DNA of 64,000 nucleotides, taken from positions 62,001 through 126,000 of the forward strand of contig MCFE01000017.1 in NCBI GenBank assembly GCA_002104905.1, written 5' to 3'. The first letter of the stretch is position 1; each line of letters begins with the position of its first letter. The notes under the pieces were generated by a model, which was given only the letters and a program-made list of their open reading frames with translations, was not told the origin of the DNA and did no database searches. Positions 22,524-33,972 of the stretch are shown piece by piece. The DNA is from Basidiobolus meristosporus CBS 931.73 (Eukaryota > Basidiobolomycota > Basidiobolomycetes > Basidiobolales > Basidiobolaceae). Both the position numbers and the translations under genes were made by a program.

Positions 22524-24314
22524 CTAATCTAATATACCGGCAAGTTTGTGATAGCTGGAGATACACTCTCGCTTGGACTCCTGGTGCCACCAGGTGTCCC
22601 CAAAAACCCCATGTTCCCGGACTCGCGCCATCAGGTCGCTCGAGAGGCCGTCCTTTACGAAGAAGCATTTCGAGCAGTGAAGGTTGGTGATCTGTAGGTT
22701 GGGCCGTAGAAGTAGCAAACTGAGGATATCTTCATCGTACAGCCTCGAATGGTTGCAAATGCTCAAGCCTTGCAAGTTCGAGCAGTACTTGGTGATCCCC
22801 TTGCATATGCGACTCGTAACCATTCTGCCTCTCAAATCCAGGTAGTGCAGCTGACGGCCAATGGCCCTGAGCAATGGAAGGATGTTGATGGTTTCTGCCG
22901 AGGATCCGCAAGCCTGGAGATGCAGGTTTCTCAGCTGCCTACTATGGGTTGAGATGGCTCGCAAAATTTGCTCATTCAAACGCAGTCCGTTGAGATTCAG
23001 GTATGTCAGGTGGTTTCGATTGGAATTCACGATAGGTTCGATGGAGTCTTCGGTAATCCTGGTTTTGGCTATGGAGAGGCTACTCAGGGAATGACAATAT
23101 TGAGCAATCAATTGACCGATTCGATCGTTCATCCGGTTGTTCATGGAGATATCTAAAATCGCCAGCCCTGCGCCGCATTTGGACAGTATCGCGGTCCAGG
23201 CTCGAATGCCAGGTCTCTGATTGTGGGAAATGTTTTGAAGTCTTAAAGTGTGTAAACTATGGCCAATGTGTTCGGCCAGGAGCTTGATCGAAGGATTGGT
23301 GGCTCTTGTGTTGTGGAGACTGATCGAAGTGACCGAGTTGCTTAGTGATTTCCAGAGAGAGGGGGAGATCTCTCGGGCGCTGGTAAGGGAGATACCCAGC
23401 TCTGTCAGACGGCCAGGGAAATACCGAGCGAGGTCGGTGCATACTTGATGGAAGATCCGGGATGTGTCATCGAAGCGAATGAAGCTCAGCGAGCGAATGT
23501 CGCGGCAAAACTTGCTGATCCCTTGGATATACTTTGATGTGAACGTCCCTCCCACCACTGTTAGCCTTGTCAGATTGGGGGCTATAGGGAGGAAGACTTT
23601 GAAAAGAAACTCGTCCACGAAAGGCCCAGCGATCTCTAGAAACGTGAGTCTTTTGAGCGGCCGGATATCCTGGAACTCAGCAAGTGTTTCTTCATTGAAA
23701 TGGGTTTTTGACATACGTGACTGGTGGGGTTGAAATTCATCAAGATTTTCAACTCCTCTATGTGCGAGCATTGCCTCACAAGATACGCGATATCAGCGAA
23801 TAGGTCCTGATTGCATGTGGTGACGGTCAATGTCAGTCGTTTCAAGGTGGGGAAAGTAAAAAAGAGCGAAGAGAGGAAAGCGCTGTTCGGCCGCCGTTGC
23901 AGGTAATTGTCGAAGGACAGGATGGATAGGTTCTGCAGGTGAGGTAGGAATTTGATTAACCGTTCGATCAGGTGTAACGATACCAGGTTTCCTTTGTATC
24001 TCTCTAGGTCCAGCTCTCGGACATGTTGTGCTACTATATGGGAGTGCCATCAGACACATGACATGCCATCCATGAATCCAAAAGAACTTACCTTTATTAT
24101 TCACAGCCACGGCATTCATAAATGAAATTAGGCTACTCTTCGAATGAAAGGTTGGCTTTCTCCATAAAAGACGGGTGGCAAAATAATTCCATTCTATGTT
24201 GACAAGTGAGCAGGAGTAAAGATCCTTTGGAGAGTCATTTAGGAAGGTGAAAATCAAGTGTAGTAGTTCGCCGGAGATACGACTTGATATCGGAGTGGAC
24301 AGCGAAGAGACCAT
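22524..24314 (-). CDS. F-box and leucine-rich-repeat protein
   Basis: The ATG at 24314 opens a polar leader, then an F-box at about residues 10-55 (ISGELLHLIFTFLNDSPKDLYSCSLVNIEWN...ATRLLWRKP). Two short introns follow: GTAAGT...TATAG after NNK, and GTATGT...GCTGAG near 23690-23730. After these the frame runs to 22524 as leucine-rich repeats, for example LTYLNLNGLRLNEQIL, RNLHLQACGSS and LHYLDLRGRMV. F-box/LRR proteins recruit substrates to SCF ubiquitin ligases through Skp1. The substrate is unknown. Fungal genomes carry large, fast-evolving families of these. The apparent frame change near 23700 is resolved by the second intron and is not a break. Confidence 0.75.
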
Positions 24315-26642
24315 TGAATTTCATGTGCGGATAGTGCGAATGGAGTTCTTTTATATCCGAGCTCACCGACACACTGCTCCCATATATGAGATTTTCAGAA
24401 GGTTCGGCTGAGATTCATAAAATAGACACCTATTTGCTAATATATCGCCGAATGACCCTGTTTCTATCAGGGCAACCCAAGCATGCCAGTAACTGAAGGA
24501 ACCATAACAAGCTCATGATTCGTCCAAATATACACTCCGTTGATCATGGAGTGCAAAGTGAAGATTGATGCTTAATCCCTTACTTCCACTACCGACGGGT
24601 TGTTAATCACTCATTGCTACACGATAGCGGCCCCTCAAATGGACGCAGCTATTTCTCCTGATGCGAGAGATCAAGCTAAGGAGACCGTTGCAGGCGTCAA
24701 TGTGCTGTATCCCAAGGAGATAATATGATTTTTAAACTCTCATACCCTGAAGAGCACGTCATGCACGGCTGGTTTGTCCAAGAGTTAGCCACAGAGGCGA
24801 TGCTACATATTGAACGCAACTAATCATACATCGCATATGCTGATCGACACTATCTTTACTGCTCTTACATATTGGAGTATCTTTCCAAAATGGCTCTTCG
24901 ACCACACCACCCCAAAATCCCTATCCCCCATTACGGTTAGTTGTATGGGTTTCCGTCTGGCGCTTTAGGAAGTTCCTTCTATGATCGACCCACCAGTGAA
25001 GCTCATCGTGGGCACTATCCGTACCATGGATATGGTTTCTCCAGTTCAAAAAAGATCAGATACTTCAGGTGATATCCCAATTCGATGGTTTCATTGATCT
25101 ATTTGTTGCCAAGGATAATCTACAAAAAATCAAACAAACCATCCAATGATTAGCTCAAGCCCAGCCTTGTAGTGATAGAATGATGGTCCTGTTGTCACCA
25201 CCAATAAGCTGCCACCAAAAGAGTGTTTGTTCAAGGTCTCAGATGCCAATCCCTTCCTTGACATGTATCGCAGGCATTCGGCTTCATAATGCTCCCAACA
25301 TGTGGAGCCCATAAATTTCCGTATTCAGACATGACTCCAACACTGCATCGATCACCCCTACAATGCCAAGTCGGAAGGCAATGGTGGTGCAAGAAGTCCC
25401 CTGTCCGAGCATGGATTCCTCGTAAATGGCTTGTAAGCAGGTATGCAAGAAGCCATACGTGTCTTCTGAGCAAAGAGTGCTGATGGCCTGACGACTTAAA
25501 TTTCAAGGTATGTGGAGTGCCTGCCGATTCCATAGTTCATTATTGTGCATGTCCGTCACACTCATCGAGAGTGAAATTATGTCGGCGGCGCAATCTTAGG
25601 CAGCTCCTTCAATGTGTTGATGGTTTCGGGATGATTGAGATAAACTTCATCGATGAGAATGTGGCCCATTAAGCTGGTCCGGTTAACTAGTCCAAACAAA
25701 TCAGCAATGATCAGCAGCAGTTTAGCTTTTAGATTGGCCCTTGCTTACCCGTATGTATAATGGTCCTATAATGTCCTCAAGATGGGGCCGAATCACCAGA
25801 TGTCAGTCAGCCACACGTATAATATTAGAGAGCTTAGCCCGATTACAAACGGCAGAACGAGCTGCATAACGCTACTATTCCAAACTGCGATGGCATATCG
25901 TGTCAGAGTAGAAGATCCTTGATAGGGAGTGCTGATGTCCAATTATATATTTAAATCCAGTGTGGTGAATACCACACAATTGGGACTAGCACAGGGTGCC
26001 ATTAGCAGCACAGATTGCGCCTCAAAAATAATCCGCTAGTGACAAAAGGCCGAATCAGTTGTCATTTGTAAATGACAGCGAACCAAGATGGTATCAAAAT
26101 GATCCTGTAAAGGACTCTTTCCAAGGGGTTGGATGCAGTTACCGCCGCAACCATACGATTATTAGCGACCGGTTATTCCACTAGCGAGTTGTTAGAAATG
26201 TTGGTCTCTGTTTGGTTGTGCTTGATGAATCATCGGTGAAGACCTACAACGAAGGTGGAGAGGTAGTGATAGAGTTCGTTGAATCAAACTGCCTAATAGG
26301 GGGGGGGGGTGCCTCTTAAGGTCTGATCTATTCTAACTGCTACTAAAGCGGAATTAGCGGCTATGATCGTCATGGGCCATATCTCTCCTTGGTCATCAGC
26401 ATCTACATGCTGTGATTATAATATTCATCTGAAGGATATATGATACTATTGCTTGGAACCACGATGATTTCTATTTCGGCTCTTGTACGGATCATGTCAA
26501 TATCTCAGACTTATTACGAGCCTCTTGTATGATTGATGTAAAAAGGATTTATTGCAACCGAATGATGCTACTTTTGTATCTGGATGATTAGGCCTGTATA
26601 CTGGCGTATTATGAGGTATGCAGTTGAGTATAGAAGAGGGAA
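24315..26642. other. 2.3-kb region without a confident gene
   Basis: Only gene-like scraps are visible. On the plus strand an ATG at 24895 opens MALRPHHPKIPIPHY, which could be spliced to a second short exon near 25000. Further on, the minus strand at about 25590-25690 reads as a possible last exon ending LNHPETINTLKELPKIAPPT, with a hydrophobic stretch (MQLVLPFVIGLSSLILYVW) upstream at about 25810-25870. I could not join these into a gene. They may be eroded genes. A run of about 11 G lies near 26300. Confidence 0.35.
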
Positions 26643-27245
26643 CTAAAGAGGTGAGGAGAGGTGAATGGAGAATGCTGGGATCCCTTGGGCAGAGTTGGCT
26701 GCGCTCTCCCCCTGCAAGCCCACAGCAACAGGAGATTTCAAGGAGAATCTCTGTATGCCTATTGGGACTACAGTGATACCATCACTGACAAATTCGGCTG
26801 GTTGGAGAGTGGATAGCTCGAAGCCACCAGAGGTGTTTGGCAAGCGCTCACCAGTGATGTTGAAATTGACAAAGAAGTTGAGCTGAGGAGGAAGTCGCAA
26901 AGCTTCGATCTGACCAAGAGGGGTGCTGTCTCTTAAGGTTTGTGCAATCTTTACCACTCCCAACGCTGGATCGGTAGCTGACCCATCAAACTTGATTGTC
27001 TTGAGTTTGACTCCAGTTTCAAGGCTAGGTTCACCGAGCACAGTGATCTGACCTGCTATGTTCAAGCTGTAGACTCCGCTGCTCAAACTGAGTGGGACAT
27101 TGGCCGCAACGTAGGAACATGAAACCTGAATACCGGCTTTCAGCTCAAGTAGAGGAATGCACTGGTCAAGACCGGATACCGAACTGGAATAGGTGAGCAG
27201 TCCGAAGATCACAAGGCAAGAGAGGAGTGATGTATTGGCAAGCAT
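26643..27245 (-). CDS. secreted orphan protein, 200 aa
   Basis: I start at the ATG at 27245 because it directly opens a signal peptide (MLANTSLLSCLVIFGLLTYSSSVSG). The TATA-type element TATAAATA (27298-27291, minus strand) also lies about 46 bp upstream, as in other secreted genes here. An upstream in-frame ATG at 27272 would put the TATA box only about 20 bp away. The mature protein has two Cys near its start and a beta-rich look, with an NITGERLPNTSGGFELS stretch. No introns and no GPI tail are seen. I do not recognise the family. Its 3' half is duplicated 1.5 kb away. Confidence 0.65.
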   Translation of the reverse strand: MLANTSLLSCLVIFGLLTYSSSVSGLDQCIPLLELKAGIQVSCSYVAANVPLSLSSGVYSLNIAGQITVLGEPSLETGVKLKTIKFDGSATDPALGVVKIAQTLRDSTPLGQIEALRLPPQLNFFVNFNITGERLPNTSGGFELSTLQPAEFVSDGITVVPIGIQRFSLKSPVAVGLQGESAANSAQGIPAFSIHLSSPL

Positions 27246-28024
27246 ATTGTATAACTCAGAGTGAGGTGTCATGGAAGGTCGGAGTGGGTGTATTTATATC
27301 AGAGTGTTGAGGTTGGGATAACTTGTCATCGAGTGTCGAAATCAATTCATGCTGCATATGACAGTATAGTTTGGATTAGCCTGATCAGAGCCGAGTGCTA
27401 TAACAATGTAGATCCTTATCGTTAGCCATTGGAAATGCCAGGGGCTATCTAGCTGTAAAGGTTCCTACAGCGAGGTGTATATGTGCAGTGTACGGATTGG
27501 TGGTTGACCAGAGTTTTCATAAGAGATTTCTATTGCTTATGACGAGGGCATCACCCACCAAAAGATAGAAGCATCGTTGGGGATAATAAAATAAGTTGAA
27601 GTCCACATATTTCGTCAGAAGAGAGTGGTATTCTTACCCGTTTATCGATTATCAGGAAAATTGAATGACCATTAGCGATGATATCTTTTAGATTTAGGGG
27701 GATTAACGTTAATCATACATTATCCAAGCACAGGCATTCACACTTTGCTGGTAGTTATGACGGTATTCACTTATGCGAACGATCCATAGGGGAACTGAGC
27801 ATTGCAAACATGCTTCTTTACGATGCGATGCCTATATCCGAGGGAAAGATGACACATCAAGCAGGCTGTACAGTTTAAGACTCCAACGTCGGAGATTCCA
27901 AAATGAGCCATATTCATCCCGTTAGAACTTAGCATCGATGCAAATGAATGTAGAACATCTTCTACTCAATGTCATTATTTTACCAGGTTCATATTGCATA
28001 TCATTCAGCAATGTATCTGGAGTG

Positions 28025-28470
28025 TATAAATGATTTATTGCAATGGGGTCATGATGCTGGTTTCTTTATCTAGGTGATACCAATTAAGCCTATATACTGG
28101 CATATTATGAGTTGAGGCTGGGTATAGAAGATGAAACTAAAGAAGTGAGGAAAGGTGAATAGAGAATGCTGGGATCCCTTGGGCAGAGTTGGCTGCGCTC
28201 TCCCCCTGCAAGCCCACAGCAACAGGAGATTTCAAGGAGAATCTCTGTATGCCTATTGGGACTACAGTGATACCATCACTGACAAATTCGGCTGGTTGGA
28301 GAGTGGATAGCTCGAAGCCACCAGAGGTGTTTGGCAAGCGCTCACCAGTGATGTTGAAGTTGACAAAGAAGTTGAGCTGAGGAGGAAGTCGCAAAGCTTC
28401 GATCTGACCAAGAGGGGTGCTGTCTCTTTATGTTTGTACAATCTTTACCACTCCCAACGCTGGATCGTTG
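28025..28470 (-). pseudogene. truncated duplicate of the secreted orphan gene
   Basis: About 430 bp repeat the 3' half and downstream flank of the gene at 26643-27245 (about 26,540-26,972). The two are nearly identical over the coding part (85 codons from LPPQLNFFVNFNITGERL to the stop). Similarity stops abruptly at CAACGCTGGATCG, after which the sequence is unrelated, so the copy lacks signal peptide and promoter. The flank beyond the stop has drifted more than the coding part. Without a start codon it is unlikely to be expressed as a protein. Confidence 0.75.
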
Positions 28471-29733
28471 ACACCAGTTCATGCTGTATATGATAGCGTA
28501 GGTGCTTCCAAACTGGTCTGCATATGAAATTACATTGGACCAAGTACTATAGCAATTGGCGAAACGAGGAGAAATGTGTTGGATATCCTTGCTCGTTGTG
28601 GGCCATCCTGAATTAGTATACTATCTGAAGTGTAGAGATTCCTACAGAGAGGCACTTACATGCAAGTTTGGTAGCGACCAGAAGTTAGTGGGAGTATGTA
28701 TGCTAAAGATGGCCAGTGAATTGCAATTCTATCGTATGCTGCCTGAAATCTCAAAGTTCCTACATTTTGAGGCCAACTGGGTGACGTATCAAAGCCATTG
28801 AATTTCGACTAAAGCTTTGGATAGGATGTACTTCACGTAAATGCTCGGATAGCTGTCGTATCAAAGGATGTGGGATTCTCAATTGCTTACAGGAAGGCTG
28901 GCTTTTCTTAGGATATTGAAAAGTGTAAGTTTGTCATCAGAACTGAGTGAAGTTCAACCTAACGTTGCTGAATTTCATTACTTGTTGCCAACTTAGTTAA
29001 AAAGAAAGCGAACCTTGTGTTAATCATTAGATTCCGTTGTGCAATGATTGTCCAGGATTACTCATTACTCACTTTTATCTGCCCATTGACCAGGAAAAAT
29101 ACGTTACAGGCTATATCAACAGAGCTTCAAGTATTAATGTATGTGCTAATACACCAGTTCCAACTTGGATTAGGGTTTTATATGAACGGCTCGTGGTCTG
29201 TGTTTCGCTGATGTTCTTACAACAGGTAAGGAAAAATGGACGGAAGAAATAGCGAGTAGGAAGCAAGGAGTGAAGCTCGTCAGCTCAATGACGGCAAAAA
29301 GTACTGGACCAATGCCAAATGGGAGTTGATGATAGTTGTGGTTCGGTTGGTAGGGGACCTTTTACCTCTGTGCCCGTTGGCCTCCGCCCATGTGAGTACT
29401 TCCGCCTTCCTGGTTGGTGGTCATCTTCGTGCCAACATTCGGTAAGATATGCAAGGTGCGTGGAGTCACTCCAGAATATCAGTTACATCAAAGATAAATC
29501 TCAAGTGTAACAATGCTAGGCACATTCTATCATCACGGTCCGCAAAATTTCCTTATCGGAGGACACGTGCAAAATATGGTGGATAAATGGCATTGGCATC
29601 TTGATCTAAACAGGAATCGAGACAAATATAGGCAGGTGTAAGTAACCCAGAGCTAAGGATAGCAGCCGAGAATGAAGGCCAACAGTCAAGGTTATAAATA
29701 TACAGCCGCTGGAGCTACGAACCATCGTTCCGA
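28471..29733. other. gene-poor region upstream of acid phosphatase
   Basis: No convincing gene. TATAAATA at 29693-29700 lies about 35-41 bp before the phosphatase ATG and is its likely TATA box. Several short open frames lack family features. Confidence 0.4.
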
Positions 29734-31178
29734 ATGATGCATATCCTGAAAGCCTCTTTGACATCCGTGGTGCTCCTCTCCGCTCTCGCTGCCAGTGTGG
29801 AAGCCGGGAATGCCACCAATATCTATGCAGATTATGACTACTGTCAAGGAATCAATCCCATTTCCGGCAAAACCTATGAGCCCATTGTAAGTACTCAGCG
29901 TCTCTATCACTACAAACCGAAATGCGTACTCACCTTTACCTGTAGCGTGGGGCTCAACTTCAAAAGGTGCAGGTGATGATGCGCCATGGGGATCGCACCC
30001 CTGCTACCAGTGTTCTGCCTGGCGACCATACCAACTATGATATCTGTGCAAGGCCTGCAGAGTACACCTACTCTGCAGGGAATAGACTTGAGTCAGGCTC
30101 GCCAAACCTCCGGTCCAACATCGAGATTTCGGACGACAATCTCTTTGCTGGATCCTTCTGGAGAGGAAATTGTGAGCTTGGTAAGTGATTGCGATCATGC
30201 ATTACAGCTTGTTCAAGGACCTGATGTCTTCGTTTCCAAGGGCAACTTACAAACAAAGGGTCTGCGCAAACACGAGAAGTCGGAGTTGCCCTTCGTGATA
30301 TCTATATCAATGAACTGGGATTTCTTTCGAAAACCCTCAACCCCGATGACATCTACCTGCGCAATACTTATGTCTGGCGTACCAGAACATCGGCAGAGAA
30401 TTTCCTGAATGGGCTCTATCCCCCATCCCACCGCAGACGCGATTCAGTCGTCACCCTGAACACCTATCCACAAAGTATTGAAACCCTGACCCTCAACCCA
30501 ACCGCTTGTCCAAAGTTGGGGGTGCTCTTTACCGGCTTCTTCAAGACCCCGACCTATCTGAGCTGGTACAAGGCTAACTATGCTCTCATCACCAAGGTCA
30601 ACACCGTGTTGGGCGTGCAAAACAATGCAGCCTTCAACTCTTCCATGAACGGTGATGCAATCCTGCCACGCTACTGTAATAAGATGCCTCTACCATGCTC
30701 CGCTACTAATCCTTCATTATGTCTCACTGCCAACGATGTTAACCAAGTCATGCGTCAAGGGTTTATCGGCTATTCAGGTGCTTTCCGATATGAGGCCGCC
30801 GCGGAACAAGTCAAGCGACTTGCGGCTGGTCCATTCTTAAAGACCCTTGGTGGCGGAATCCGCGCCACTATTTCAGGAAAGTCGCACCAACGGGTTCGAC
30901 CCTTTGAGTTCTACTCAGCCCATGATCAGTCCTTGGATCAGGTGTTGGCAGTTATTGCCGACCCTGGTACCCCATGGCCAGCCTATGCATCCACCGTTAT
31001 CTTTGAAACTTGGCGCTTGGCCAATAAGGCGCTTGTTATCCGTGTCCTATACGAGGGCAAGGTCGTGCCCGCAAATCCTAACTTGAAGTGCTCTCTTTCA
31101 GCATGCCCGATTGAAACCTTCTTAGGCTTCATTGAGAGCTATGTCCCGAAAAACATTGTGACGGAATGTTCTCTATAG
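29734..31178 (+). CDS. secreted histidine acid phosphatase
   Basis: Three exons (29734-29886, 29946-30180, 30241-31178) join in phase to 441 residues. A signal peptide (MMHILKASLTSVVLLSALAASVEA) precedes the catalytic RHG motif in VMMRHGDRTPATSVL, whose His forms the phospho-enzyme. GQLTNKGSAQTREVG, YLRNTYVWRTRTSAENFL and the late SAHDQSLDQVL, which carries the proton-donor Asp, complete the branch-2 histidine phosphatase fold. Several Cys pairs and N-glycosylation sites suit an extracellular enzyme. The layout is closer to eukaryotic prostatic/lysosomal-type acid phosphatases and 2-phosphoxylose phosphatase than to fungal PhyA phytases. The substrate is not determined. The second intron must be read to the CCAAG acceptor at 30240, since nearer acceptors bring a stop. 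Confidence 0.9.
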
Positions 31179-31199
31179 ACTACTTCGAACTGTTCACTA

Positions 31200-31340
31200 C
31201 ACTCAATAAATCATTAGGTGAAACCACATAAACCACTTGTGTTCCCACGCACTTCCAGTATCTCCAAAACTCTTACAAGGCTGTCACCCCGTGGAAGGTC
31301 TACTACTGCTATACTGGAATTTCTCCCTCTGCTGAAAAGT
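31200..31340 (+). mobile_element. copia LTR 3' end and leader fragment
   Basis: Starting about 20 bp after the phosphatase stop, the sequence matches the last part of the 349-bp copia LTR found at 32570, 59850 and 62687 (CAATAAATCATTAGGTGAAA... to CTCTTACAA). It is followed by the copia leader (CTACTGCTATACTGGAATTT). It changes abruptly to gypsy family 2 sequence near 31340, so the fragment is a chimeric junction. Confidence 0.65.
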
Positions 31341-32175
31341 TGGAGGAGTCAAGTGTACTGTGAATATTGATCATACAAAGTATTCTCACCCAGAAGATAA
31401 CGCCAAGACGGAGTAAATATATTCAGCAATTTGGGTTGGAGATTGTCTATTGCCCTGGGAAAAACAATACAGATGCTGATGCCTTATAAAGACTGGAACA
31501 AGTGGCACAACTTAAATTGGTACATGAGTTACATTGGCCCAGCCTATTACCACAGTACTTGGAGGACCAAGCCATTCCTGATGACGTGAATGAAAACATT
31601 AAGATAATTCAGGATGAAGCAAGCAGATTTGTGCCGCAGGATGAAATGCTCTACCAAACTGTTGATAGAAGCCCAACTTGCCTACTCACCCTTTGTTGCT
31701 TGCCTAGATTCAACACATATACCACACTATGCACATAGATAAGTTGGGATTGAAGGAAAATATAGACTTGTGAAAGCCAGAGTATGGCAGCCTAGAATGA
31801 AGAAAGATATTGAGGAGCTAGTGAAAGTAACCTAAACTGCCTAACCAAACAAATTCAGCCACATAGATTTGCCAAACTCCTCCCCCTGGAGCCTGTAAAG
31901 CTATCTGAGAGATGGGGAACTGATGCTATTGGAAGACTCCCCACAAATAGGATATGCCACCAATGGATCCTAGTAGGCATTGACAATGAAACCAAATGGC
32001 CAGTTACTGAAGCAACTCTGGTTGCTAGTCCACTGGGTGTTGTAAGTTTTATTTGCCATGATATCCAAATGAAGTTTAGTTGCCCTATGAAGATCTTTTC
32101 CAACAGAGAAGCATGTTACAAGCCCAAGACACTTGAATCCTACCAAGATATACAACAGATAGAACACTAAAAAGC
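31341..32175 (+). mobile_element. gypsy family 2, fragment D (RNase H to integrase)
   Basis: Degenerate pol fragment, with GVKCTVN-like RNase H end, QFGLEIVYCPGKNNTDADAL and integrase pieces such as RMKKDIEELVK near 31800. It is parallel in sequence to 44420-45260 of copy A. Several frameshifts and stops are present. Neither LTR is attached. Confidence 0.7.
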
Positions 32176-32189
32176 CCTATGAGTAATAA

Positions 32190-32569
32190 TTGTGATGATC
32201 CAGTCAAAAGCTGTCACAAGATTTAAATCCTGTGACTAAGAGGAGTTGATGTGGTAAGGGCACCATGCAAAAGCTGTTGGAATAAAATTACATCTCAGAT
32301 TTCACAAAAAACTTTGTCAAAAATTTTCATTCCAACAGTCCCTAAGTTGATTTTGGTAGGTTCTCTGCTGTTTCTATCACCTCATGATCCTGAGCACTCA
32401 ATCATCCCTTATGTCAATGAACACTGATTGGCTATTGCCTTTATTGCACACTCCTTACTTCCTGACTCAACCAATGCCCTTACTTTTCATGCACGCAAAT
32501 TAGTTTATTTCTGTTGTATATTCAGTTGTAGCTCAATTGTAGATTATGCTGACCTATACTGGTCCCTAT
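32190..32569. repeat. unclassified interspersed repeat R, copy 1
   Basis: This block, running from TGTGATGATCCAGTCAAAAG to the GACCTATACTGGTCCCTAT boundary, recurs with many differences at about 39480-40160 and 40520-41190. Copy 1 is cut at 32569 by a copia LTR beginning TGTTGTAAAA. Confidence 0.6.
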
Positions 32570-32918
32570 TGTTGTAAAAAGTTGTTATTCCATCCAAATA
32601 TTCCCCTAACTTTGTCAGTTAGATCATTTCCTACAAATCTTGGAGAATACTTACCAGATTCCTTGGTGGGATTCACCTGGAATATTCTTACTAAAACACC
32701 AGGTACCAACAACATGTCAATTCTCAAAGCTGTCCAAGCTGCCCCAAACTTTGCACACATGCTCTTGGGATATTCCTAAGCAGATTCTTTATGCGTATGT
32801 TGCCAAGACCATGCCCAAGTACAAATATTACTTACACATTCAATGGATCATTCAGTGAAAATCACATAATATGCTTGCTTTCCCAATCACTTCCAATATC
32901 TCCAAGACTCTTACAAAA
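32570..32918 (+). repeat. copia LTR (349 bp)
   Basis: It begins TGTTGTAAAAAG and ends TTACAAAA, with the same 349-bp length as the LTRs at 59850-60198 and 62687-63035. The last bases are mutated from the TTACAACA seen in the others. A copia leader and gag start follow. Confidence 0.75.
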
Positions 32919-33142
32919 TCTATAAGCCCCAAGCTGTCACTTTCTGCAATGTCTACTGCTGCTAATACAGGAGTTTTCCCCCTACTGAAAAGTTGGTTGG
33001 ATCTACCTACCTAGTCCAGAAGGTGAAGATGCTGCTACAGCAAAGAGGACTGAGATATTGCTATGCAAGAAGAATGCCCTCCTAAAAGAATAGGAGAAGC
33101 CTTAAAGAAGCAGAAGAAAAGCAAAGTGCTTTAAACTGCATT
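32919..33142 (+). mobile_element. copia leader and gag start, truncated
   Basis: This matches 63036-63270 of the downstream copia element (AAAAGTTGGTTGGATCTAC..., then GAAGAATGCCCTCCTAAAA). It is interrupted at 33143 by the chromovirus, whose target duplication GCATT is 33138-33142. Confidence 0.7.
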
Positions 33143-33634
33143 TGTCATGATCACATGACAACCATGAACACCCATGCCAAGCTTCAGCTTCCTAGCTCAA
33201 TTTCCAAGAGATTCCTTCTGGAACCTTCTACCACCTTCCAGAAAGTTCCTGACCATTCCAAACCATTGTTACACAACGGAACATTCCATGGAAGCTTCCC
33301 ATCATATTTTTCATAGTCCAGTACCATATATGGAAATACCAGGTCACATGACTTAGTCACATGATCAGGTGACCAAATCCATTTCCCCATCCTGTCTCAG
33401 TGCCTTGCCTTCTATATTATTATCCCCAGCACTGCTGCTGTGTCTCACCCCACAACCCTATTAGTATTAGCTAATATCTCTTGGCATCAGTATAGCCAAA
33501 AAGTATATATAGTCCTATCCCCCCTTAAGTATTCCTCAGTCTGATGAACACAGGTCTTGAATAAACAGCCTTGCCTTGAATCCTGCCTTGCCTTGATGGT
33601 CCACACCTAAGTCCTTTCCTGCCATGCCTAGCTT
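33143..33634 (+). repeat. 5' LTR of the chromovirus, 3' end missing
   Basis: It aligns with the solo LTR (37850-38370) and the 3' LTR up to CATGCCTAGCTT, then diverges. The terminal TTCCTCCTGCC...TTCATAACA of the other copies, and presumably the primer-binding site next to it, is absent. Confidence 0.85.
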
Positions 33635-33972
33635 GTAAAAGGAATACTCACCGTAAGTATCACCCATCATCTTTCCCTAGTCTTGTCCTATAAAGGCAAA
33701 GATACTTTATCTTTGTAAAACTATTGGTCAAAGCTGCATTCACTTTATTACCCTGCTGGTGGAGTTTACAGTTGTTACAGTATTGGAAGCTTTAGTACAA
33801 TACTCTATCAAAGGACATTGAAACCAGTACCTTCTGAAGTGATGCTAACTTATTTAAGTTGGGGATTGTGGCTCAATAGTTGTATTCTTGACATACTAGT
33901 GGCTTTACAAACCCACAACCTAGTTTAGTATATTCCAGTATTCCTTGCAAGTTCATCTGCCTTCCTCTGCTA

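Noticed and set aside
23690-23735. Apparent frameshift between two halves of the F-box/LRR gene
   Set aside because: A short GT-AG intron (GTATGT...GCTGAG) joins the frames in phase.
25130-25533. Minus-strand ORFs of 60 and 100 codons
   Set aside because: Cys/His/Trp-rich translations without domains or splice support. Not called as genes.
26290-26310. Run of about eleven G
   Set aside because: Simple homopolymer in non-coding DNA; no quadruplex-like spacing or regulatory context.
30180-30245. Apparent frameshift in the acid phosphatase
   Set aside because: The intron simply runs to the CCAAG acceptor at 30240. The protein is then continuous and matches the family.
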